Shown here: piece by piece, positions 58,372 through 64,000 of the stretch
How positions within the stretch are numbered: position 1 is the stretch's first letter
Layout of the letters: each line of letters begins with the position of its first letter
From: Chloroflexota bacterium
Lineage (GTDB): Bacteria; Chloroflexota; Anaerolineae; Anaerolineales; Villigracilaceae
Length of the DNA: 64,000 nt
Assembly (NCBI GenBank): GCA_016234495.1
Contig: JACRBI010000040.1
Location: 1 to 64,000 of the forward strand
Reading direction: 5' to 3'
The notes under the pieces: model-generated
Seen by the model: only the letters and a program-made list of their open reading frames with translations
Databases searched by the model: none
What the model was told of the DNA's origin: nothing
Translations under genes and position numbers: made by a program

Positions 58372-59051
58372 AGCGCCTGCCCGGCATAGACGCCGTGATA
58401 TTCCTCGGGCAGCAACCCCGCGATGTGGCGCATGACAAGGTCGGCATTCTTTTGGCGGGCTTCGCGGCGTTCCGCGCCTTTCGCGAAGCGTGTGATGGGA
58501 GGAAAAACTATCGGCTTGCCAATGCGAATTTCGAGCGGCGGCTTTTCTCCATGAGTTGCACGCTGCCAGAAATCCTCGGTGGTGCCCACCAGCCCAACGG
58601 GAATTACCGGCACCTGCGCGTGCTCAATGATGTAGCCCACGCCCGGCATGGCGCGGCGCATGGCTGTCTCGTGTGAGCGTCCGCCTTCAGGCGCGATTAC
58701 CAGCGGGCGGCCTGATCTCAAAACTGCCATGATTCTGTCAAGCAGGATGCGGTCATACTCGCCGCGATGCACGGGAATCACGCCGTACATCGAAAGGATG
58801 AGTCCCTGCCCCTTTTTCTTGAACACATCCGAGGCGCCGATCACTTCGGGCTGCTCGGGCCAGAAGGATACAGCCAGCGGCGGGTCGAAGATCGAGATGT
58901 GATTGATGGCAATCACATACGGCTTGCCAAGCGGGACATTTTCTTTTCCAAAAATTTTTACGCGCCCCAATAGGCGGAAGATGGCGCGAATGCCGGGACG
59001 CAAAAAGAGTCGGTTCAAGCGGGTGTGCAGGGGGATTTGATATGGTTTCAT
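58368..59051 (-). CDS. plsC: 1-acyl-sn-glycerol-3-phosphate acyltransferase (first copy)
   Basis: 227 aa from the ATG at 59051; the longer frame to 59120 runs into a repeat. Motif I NHISIFDPP, motif II GVIPVHRGEYDR, motif III APEGGRS, motif IV VIPVGLVGT: a complete PlsC. It is probably membrane-associated through its N-terminal half. It is translated together with the next plsC and lies 177 bp downstream of cmk on the same strand. Confidence 0.9.
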   Translation of the reverse strand: MKPYQIPLHTRLNRLFLRPGIRAIFRLLGRVKIFGKENVPLGKPYVIAINHISIFDPPLAVSFWPEQPEVIGASDVFKKKGQGLILSMYGVIPVHRGEYDRILLDRIMAVLRSGRPLVIAPEGGRSHETAMRRAMPGVGYIIEHAQVPVIPVGLVGTTEDFWQRATHGEKPPLEIRIGKPIVFPPITRFAKGAERREARQKNADLVMRHIAGLLPEEYHGVYAGQAL

Positions 59052-59081
59052 TCTTATTTTAACGTCAATAATTGATAAGGA

Positions 59082-59165
59082 ATTTTCACCGCAGAGTCGC
59101 GGAGTTCGCAGAGTTTTCAATAGGTTTTCTCGATGTTCTCTGCGCCTCTGCGGTCAGAAATGGCG
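59082..59165. repeat. CACAGAG-type imperfect palindrome between cmk and plsC
   Basis: ttcaccgcagagtcgcggag and gttcgcagag face ttctctgcgcctctgcggtc across a 25-bp A/T-rich centre. Confidence 0.6.
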
Positions 59166-59228
59166 GGTTTTGTATGACTTTTATTTATCCATTATTCACG
59201 TTATTTTATAAGCGACATAATTGCCGCG

Positions 59229-59915
59229 CTACATGGTGCATAATTTCAAGACATGCTCAAATACCTGTTCGGCATTCATCTTATCTGAGTCAATGATGAC
59301 CGCATCATCTGCCGGACGCAGCGGCGCAACCGCGCGGGTGGAATCAATGCGGTCGCGTTCGATTACTTTTCGCAGAATCTCTCTGTAGTCAGATTCCTCG
59401 CCGCGCGCGATAAGTTCGTCATGCCGGCGTTTGGCGCGTTCCTCAGCGCTTGCATCCAGATATATTTTTATGTCGGCTTCGGGCAGGACAACCGTGCCGA
59501 TGTCACGGCCGACCATCACAACTTTTCCGCGCAGGCCGATGCGGCGCTGTTGTTCAGATAATGCCCGGCGCACGCCGGCATAGGCCGAAACCACCGAGAC
59601 ATTCGCTTCCACGTTTCCATCGCGCATATCCCAGGTGACATCTTTGTCGGCGATGACCACGTCGCAGGCACGGCCGTCGCCAACCGAGGGCGGGCGGATG
59701 TCTATCTGCGCTGTCTGGGCGAGGATGGTGATTGCAGATTCATCGCGCAGGTCAAGGTCACGTTGGAGCGCGATCCAGGTGATGGCGCGGTACATGATGC
59801 CGGTGTCAAAAAAAAGATAGCCGAGCGCGTCAGCGAGTCTTAATCCAAGCGTGGATTTGCCCGACGCGGCCGGGCCGTCCAATGCAATGATGGAGGGATG
59901 AATGTTTTTTGTCAT
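59229..59915 (-). CDS. cmk: Cytidylate kinase
   Basis: 228 aa from the ATG at 59915. P-loop ALDGPAASGKST (11-22), then YRAITWIALQ, GRDIGTVVLPEADIKIYLDA and the lid RAKRRHDEL. It phosphorylates CMP/dCMP. The longer frame to 60068 has no similarity and overlaps the upstream gene. It begins 17 bases after the GT39-like gene. Confidence 0.95.
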   Translation of the reverse strand: MTKNIHPSIIALDGPAASGKSTLGLRLADALGYLFFDTGIMYRAITWIALQRDLDLRDESAITILAQTAQIDIRPPSVGDGRACDVVIADKDVTWDMRDGNVEANVSVVSAYAGVRRALSEQQRRIGLRGKVVMVGRDIGTVVLPEADIKIYLDASAEERAKRRHDELIARGEESDYREILRKVIERDRIDSTRAVAPLRPADDAVIIDSDKMNAEQVFEHVLKLCTM

Positions 59916-59932
59916 GTTCAATTTTTTCACAA

Positions 59933-61672
59933 TTAAGGATTGGTGTTGGGTGAAGAGCCGAGGAAAAGGTCGTCGCGCGCCCAAAGGATGATGATCTCGC
60001 CAGATTGCGGCATCTGACGCAAGGTGACCCAGCGCACCCAGCTTTGCGTTGAGAGGGTGTCGTTCCACAAGGGAGTTTGCCGCCAGGTGAAATCCTGCCC
60101 GCGATAGGAGGATGCGAGGGCGGGGTTATCTTGTAGGGGCGTGATGACGAAATACGGCGAGCTGGATATGTCCAACGATTCAACAGCGGTGACCTGATGC
60201 TCGCGCAAAGCCCATTCAAGCGCGGGCGAATTCACACCCGCAATGAGGACAGGCGCAGAATTGTCATCGCCCATTTCCCATTCGGAGAGGTTATTCACAG
60301 TTGAACGAAGCAGATCCGCCTGAGCGGGGATATTCGGCTGCCACCATAATTCCGGGAAGCTCAACCCGCGCAGACCAGCGGAGCCGAGCGCGCCGCCCAA
60401 ACCGAATGCGCCCAGCACGAATGCCAGTCCCCAGGCACCGCCGATGCGCGCGGTGCGGATCGACCAGCCCGACGCCACGAGCAGGATGCTGAACACCAGC
60501 AGGAGCAATGCGCCGAACAGAAGCCAGAGGCGCATGAAATATTCCTGCGAGTTGGCCTGAATCCAATTTATCTTTGAAAAGTCGAGCCACGAAAATGCCC
60601 AGATGAATGCAGTCAAGAGGACAACGCCGGCAACTTCGATTCTTTCTTCGGGGAACATGTCGATGCTGCGGACCAGTTCCAGCGCGGCCAACGCGGAGAG
60701 GGGGATGAGAGTCCATGCCAAATCGCTGACCTGACGGGAGGGAATGAAGACTGCGAGCAAAAGCGAAACCAGCAGCCAGATGCTGATGGGAATGATCCTG
60801 CCGCTCAATTTACGCCAGCCGCGAATGATGGCAAATATTGCCAGCAGCAAAGTCAGCGGTTGATAAACAAGAAGCGAAAGGAACAGTCTGCTTGCCGGAA
60901 CATCCGAAGGAGTTTGCCAGCTGATGATATATGCCGGGATGGATGCGAGTGCGGCGCTCAGTCCGTTGGGCGCGATGAAGAAAAGCGTGCCGGCCGTGAG
61001 GAGGGTAATGGCAAATGACCAGATGGCAGAAGGCCGCTTCGCGACACGGAAGGATGCTGTATGAGGTTGTAGTTCAGTCTCGGCGGATTCATCAACGGGT
61101 TGATTGCGGGATTTGCGGCGAAGATCGAAGGCCTGATATAACGCCCAGCTGATTCCCAACCCAAGCAGGCCAGCCCAGACGGATGGTCCGCCAAGGAGAG
61201 CGAGCGCGGCGAAGAAGCCCGTGAGGCGAGGTTTGTTCTGGCTGTAAAATCCCCAGGCTAACAGCAGGAATGTGATCGCAAAGATGGGACTCGCTGCCTG
61301 GCGTGACAGGGCGACCAGACCCGGGTCGATGGCGGTGAAGAAGGCGAGGATCAAGCTTGGGCGGGGCTTGATCCGCTGAAGAAATAGAGGAGCGAACACC
61401 AGCAGACTTCCCGCCAACGCGGGAGCGATCCGCGCGAGGAAATCCGTCCCGCCGCCGTAGAGGAAGAAAAATATCGAAGTGGAGAGAATATAAAAGGGAT
61501 GCGGGCTGAGCGCGGGCTTGAGTCCCTGCGCGATGTGCAGGGCTTGCAGGGCGGGCAGGGCTTCGGCGTCGGTGAGCGGCACGGCCCCAAGTTCGGCAAG
61601 GCGCAGGCCGAGGGCGAGCAGAAAGGCCAGCGCGTACAGCCAGCCTTCGTGTTTGAAATGTCGGTATGTCAT
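59933..61672 (-). CDS. GT39/ArnT-like polytopic membrane protein
   Basis: 579 aa, about 12 membrane helices. The external loop after helix 1 has LTDAEALPA, in the place of the acidic catalytic motif of dolichyl/polyprenyl-phosphate-sugar mannosyltransferases. A helical stretch ARIAPALAGSLLVFAPLFLQ follows, as in this superfamily. The C-terminal soluble domain (about 470-579) is unassigned. Probably transfers a sugar from a lipid carrier on the outside of the membrane. It lies 89 bp downstream of the related DUF2298 protein, suggesting a shared glycan pathway (inference). Confidence 0.72.
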   Translation of the reverse strand: MTYRHFKHEGWLYALAFLLALGLRLAELGAVPLTDAEALPALQALHIAQGLKPALSPHPFYILSTSIFFFLYGGGTDFLARIAPALAGSLLVFAPLFLQRIKPRPSLILAFFTAIDPGLVALSRQAASPIFAITFLLLAWGFYSQNKPRLTGFFAALALLGGPSVWAGLLGLGISWALYQAFDLRRKSRNQPVDESAETELQPHTASFRVAKRPSAIWSFAITLLTAGTLFFIAPNGLSAALASIPAYIISWQTPSDVPASRLFLSLLVYQPLTLLLAIFAIIRGWRKLSGRIIPISIWLLVSLLLAVFIPSRQVSDLAWTLIPLSALAALELVRSIDMFPEERIEVAGVVLLTAFIWAFSWLDFSKINWIQANSQEYFMRLWLLFGALLLLVFSILLVASGWSIRTARIGGAWGLAFVLGAFGLGGALGSAGLRGLSFPELWWQPNIPAQADLLRSTVNNLSEWEMGDDNSAPVLIAGVNSPALEWALREHQVTAVESLDISSSPYFVITPLQDNPALASSYRGQDFTWRQTPLWNDTLSTQSWVRWVTLRQMPQSGEIIILWARDDLFLGSSPNTNP

Positions 61673-61700
61673 GCGGGCAATTGTAATCGGTTTGGATTGA

Positions 61701-61760
61701 GCAGGGGCGACCCGTCAGATTTATTTATAGCTTTGATAATCCTTGGCGGGTCACCCTTAC
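61701..61760. repeat. GTAGGGGCG-type element with long centre
   Basis: Arms gcaggggcgacccg (61701-61714) and cgggtcacccttac (61747-61760) with a 32-bp A/T-rich centre, between two glycan-type membrane genes and touching the stop of the DUF2298 gene. Confidence 0.6.
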
Positions 61761-61761
61761 A

Positions 61762-64000
61762 CTACGGCACTTCGTAAATGACGGTGATCCCCTGCTGGAA
61801 AATGGGTTTGAGGTGAATTTGGAATTTCTCCTCGCTGACGGGCATGGATGTGCGCTCGAGGCTGCCGATGTAAACGTAGCGGATGTTGTATTTCTCGATG
61901 ATGACCTGCGCATCTTCCCAGCGGGTTGTGGCATAGAGATTCGTAATGTCATCGAGGCGCGAGCCTTGCGGCGCGTAACTGCCGCGCCATTGCGCTTCGT
62001 GACCGGTCCAGCCGAGGACAGTTTGCAGCCCTGTGAACATGGAGATTCGTCCGTAGGCAGAGTAGCCGCCTCCCACCGCTTCGGCGATGATGCCATCCGG
62101 GACGGTGCGCAGGAATTCGACTGCGGCGGCTTCATCGGGGTTTTCGCGGATGATGCGGTCGAAGTCGTCGAGGGTGAATCCGCCGAAGGGTTTGAAACTG
62201 TTCGTCTTTGTGACCACGCCAAAAACGGGGAATAACAAGCCTGAAAAAATGACAAGCCCGATCAATACGCGGAAGATGGTGTTCGTCGCGCCGCGCAGAT
62301 TTTGCAAAAGCACGCTCACGCCAAATGCGGCGGCGAGACTCCATAACATCCATGCCTGATAGTAGAACTTGAAGACCGTGTTGATCCGATAGAAGAACTG
62401 GTCACGCAGGTAAACGAACTCCGGGACGAGGACTAGAATCGCGCCGAGGGCGAGAAGGAGGAGAACAAATTGATAGACGGTGGACGGTGGACGGTGGACG
62501 ATTTCGGTCTGCGGTCCACCGTCTACATCGTGCCCGAAGGGTATGGTCGATGATTTTGGAAATAAAAATGCCAGCGCGGGAATCAAGACCGCCAGCAGTG
62601 TGGCGAGGCTTCCGATATAAGTTAATCTGCGCAGGGTTGTCGCGCCGATGAATTGGGCGGCGGTCATGCCTTGTGATTGCAGGAAACCTGTCACGAAATC
62701 TTTTTCGACTAAAGAGCCGATCAAGCCGAGTGAAAGGGTGAAAAGCAAAAGAAGAATAGTAAAACCAAGCCCGAGGGAAAAGCCAATCTTCCAATTCAAA
62801 GGGATTTTTTCACCGCGCCATAAATAGATGAGATATGCGAAGATGGGAATCAACAGTGTGCCCCACATCACCCACAAATGCACGCCGCGTGTGGGATACA
62901 TGAAGTTCGGCAAAATCCCGCCGGCCTGCGACGAGAAGCCGAGGTAGAACGGAAAATACATCAGAATGGATACAGCCCCGAGCGGCAGACCAAGCCGCAG
63001 GGCGTCCTCGAGGCGCAGCCAGTTCCAGCCGTCTTCTGCTGCGCGCCAGAAAACATATGATCCAACGATCAAGGCCGCCGCGACGAGGATGTCCCACGTA
63101 TTGAGGAAAGCCAGTCCGCCAATGACCAGCGCGGAGAACAAGAAGCCGGGCAGGTTGATATGCTGTTTTGCTCCAAGCAAATTGATCGTTCCGCGAAAGC
63201 CGCCAAAGAAGAGGTTCATGGCGGCAGCGATGGCGAGCAGACTGAAAGGAATCGCCAGCACATGCGGATGCAAGTCACCGAGCAGAAAGGAAAAGAATGG
63301 GAACTCGTCAATGACATCGCCGGTCCAGGCGCCGATCATGTTGTAATCTTGAATGATGCGCGAAGAACGCCACCACCACAGATAGCGGTCGAGCGGCGGC
63401 CAGTGGAATGGGAGCGCCGGCACCTCGGAAAGTTCGCGCATATCCAGCCATAACCAGAAACGGCTCGAATATTCACCCGTAGCTGGATTCTGTGCCCAGA
63501 ATAATCCGCGCTGATGGAGGATCTCGAGCAGCGCGCCGAAGTTTCCCATCAGCAATAAAAAGAGGGGAGCAAGAAAAGCAAGACCGTGGACGGCAGACGA
63601 TGGACGATGGACCGTATCGTCTACGGTCTGCGGTCTATGGTCCGTTTTCGAAAGCAGGTTATACAAAATGCCGTACGAACCGATCGCGCCGAGGGCAAAG
63701 ATGAGCGCGGTCATCAGGTTGTGCGCCATGCTGCCGGGAATATCTGAGACGCGCGCGAGCATGGCTGTCATCACATAGCCAAAGTAATAATATGAAATGG
63801 CATAGCCCGAAAGCCACGGGTCTTGCGGAGGGAAAGTCGGTGAACGCAGTATGCCGTTGATGAACGCCAACTCCATGGGCTTTTCGGTGCTGTACAGTTC
63901 CGGGTTGGCCGAGCGGACAAAAGCCATGAAGGCAAAAGCGATAAAAAATAAAATTTCAGTCGTGAGGAGGAGGGGGAGATTGGAGCGTAAAAAATTTACG
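61762..64000 (-). CDS. DUF2298/Chlor_Arch_YYY membrane protein (C-terminal part)
   Basis: The frame is open from the window edge to 61762 (746 codons seen; N-terminus missing). The YYY signature is present: WLSGYAISYYYFGYVMTAML, followed by many helices and motifs such as EFPFFSFLLGDLHPHVLAIP and FYRINTVFKFYYQAWMLWSL. The family is known from Chloroflexi and archaea and resembles polyprenyl-linked glycosyltransferases; function not established. Two loops of the protein (HDVDGGPQTEIVHRPPSTVY and DHRPQTVDDTVHRPSSAVHG) are encoded by in-frame copies of the same GGTCTAC-type repeat. Confidence 0.85.
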   Translation of the reverse strand, partial: VNFLRSNLPLLLTTEILFFIAFAFMAFVRSANPELYSTEKPMELAFINGILRSPTFPPQDPWLSGYAISYYYFGYVMTAMLARVSDIPGSMAHNLMTALIFALGAIGSYGILYNLLSKTDHRPQTVDDTVHRPSSAVHGLAFLAPLFLLLMGNFGALLEILHQRGLFWAQNPATGEYSSRFWLWLDMRELSEVPALPFHWPPLDRYLWWWRSSRIIQDYNMIGAWTGDVIDEFPFFSFLLGDLHPHVLAIPFSLLAIAAAMNLFFGGFRGTINLLGAKQHINLPGFLFSALVIGGLAFLNTWDILVAAALIVGSYVFWRAAEDGWNWLRLEDALRLGLPLGAVSILMYFPFYLGFSSQAGGILPNFMYPTRGVHLWVMWGTLLIPIFAYLIYLWRGEKIPLNWKIGFSLGLGFTILLLLFTLSLGLIGSLVEKDFVTGFLQSQGMTAAQFIGATTLRRLTYIGSLATLLAVLIPALAFLFPKSSTIPFGHDVDGGPQTEIVHRPPSTVYQFVLLLLALGAILVLVPEFVYLRDQFFYRINTVFKFYYQAWMLWSLAAAFGVSVLLQNLRGATNTIFRVLIGLVIFSGLLFPVFGVVTKTNSFKPFGGFTLDDFDRIIRENPDEAAAVEFLRTVPDGIIAEAVGGGYSAYGRISMFTGLQTVLGWTGHEAQWRGSYAPQGSRLDDITNLYATTRWEDAQVIIEKYNIRYVYIGSLERTSMPVSEEKFQIHLKPIFQQGITVIYEVP
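62473..62526. repeat. In-frame GGTCTAC-type palindrome, DUF2298 copy A
   Basis: atagacggtggacggtggac units face ggtctgcggtccaccgtctac. The reading frame passes through it as a Pro/Thr-rich loop. Confidence 0.75.
63581..63643. repeat. In-frame GGTCTAC-type palindrome, DUF2298 copy B
   Basis: agaccgtggacggcagacga, tggacgatggacc then inverted cgtctacggtctgcggtcta. It encodes a peptide very similar to copy A about 350 residues away in the same protein. Confidence 0.75.

Noticed and set aside
62473-63643. CRISPR-like array from the repeated units in the DUF2298 gene
   Set aside because: Units are 7 bp, degenerate and inverted, without spacers, and are translated in frame.

Overview
The window reads as chromosomal DNA of an uncultured-type member of the Chloroflexota, most likely class Anaerolineae. 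This rests on the mix of gene families: a Chlor_Arch_YYY (DUF2298) membrane protein, TIR/SUMF1-type proteins, an R3H/AAA protein of the Ycf45 type, Pro/Thr-rich lipoproteins and a fused glycyl-tRNA synthetase. Base composition is moderate to slightly GC-rich. It is mainly housekeeping DNA with small accessory patches. One tRNA (Gln, TTG) is present; there is no rRNA, CRISPR array, transposase or prophage.

Layout. 1-1260: N-terminal part of a fused alpha-beta glycyl-tRNA synthetase. 1.4-5.3 kb: an accessory patch of decayed TIR/SUMF1 genes, a MntA-HepT (MNT-HEPN) module and a LuxR-type regulator. 5.5-8.2 kb: a small protein, an ArsR-type repressor and an MFS exporter under one promoter-operator. 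8.2-13.3 kb: a geranylgeranyl-reductase-like flavoprotein, recO, cdd, glmU, tRNA-Gln and a response regulator. 13.3-21.9 kb: a complete peptide/nickel-type ABC importer with two solute-binding lipoproteins, one of them apparently circularly permuted. 22-31 kb: a phosphohexomutase, a DUF389-SH3 membrane protein, an R3H-ATPase, tmk-map, a J-protein and HtrA. 31-45 kb: an FAD oxidoreductase, a response regulator, a flippase-like protein, YitT, era, two EamA transporters, Elp3 with a divergent Trm9-like methyltransferase, a pseudo-phosphatase membrane protein and a FemAB-like transferase. 45.5-47.1 kb: two-subunit class I fumarase. 47.1-49.6 kb: what looks like a small integron cassette array without an integrase. 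50.3-51.1 kb: a DUF2281 antitoxin with a broken MazF toxin, and DUF1905. 51.4-64 kb: a giant patatin-like membrane protein, rlmB, a GH1 beta-glucosidase, two PlsC acyltransferases, cmk, a GT39-like protein and the DUF2298 protein.

Two features stand out. First, the operon-leading solute-binding protein (20018-21904) has its canonical C-terminal half placed before its N-terminal half. Second, the window is peppered with short palindromic elements, many built from degenerate 7-bp units. They lie between genes but also sit in frame inside at least six genes and supply stop codons to two others. A separate MITE-like element of about 135 bp occurs three times.
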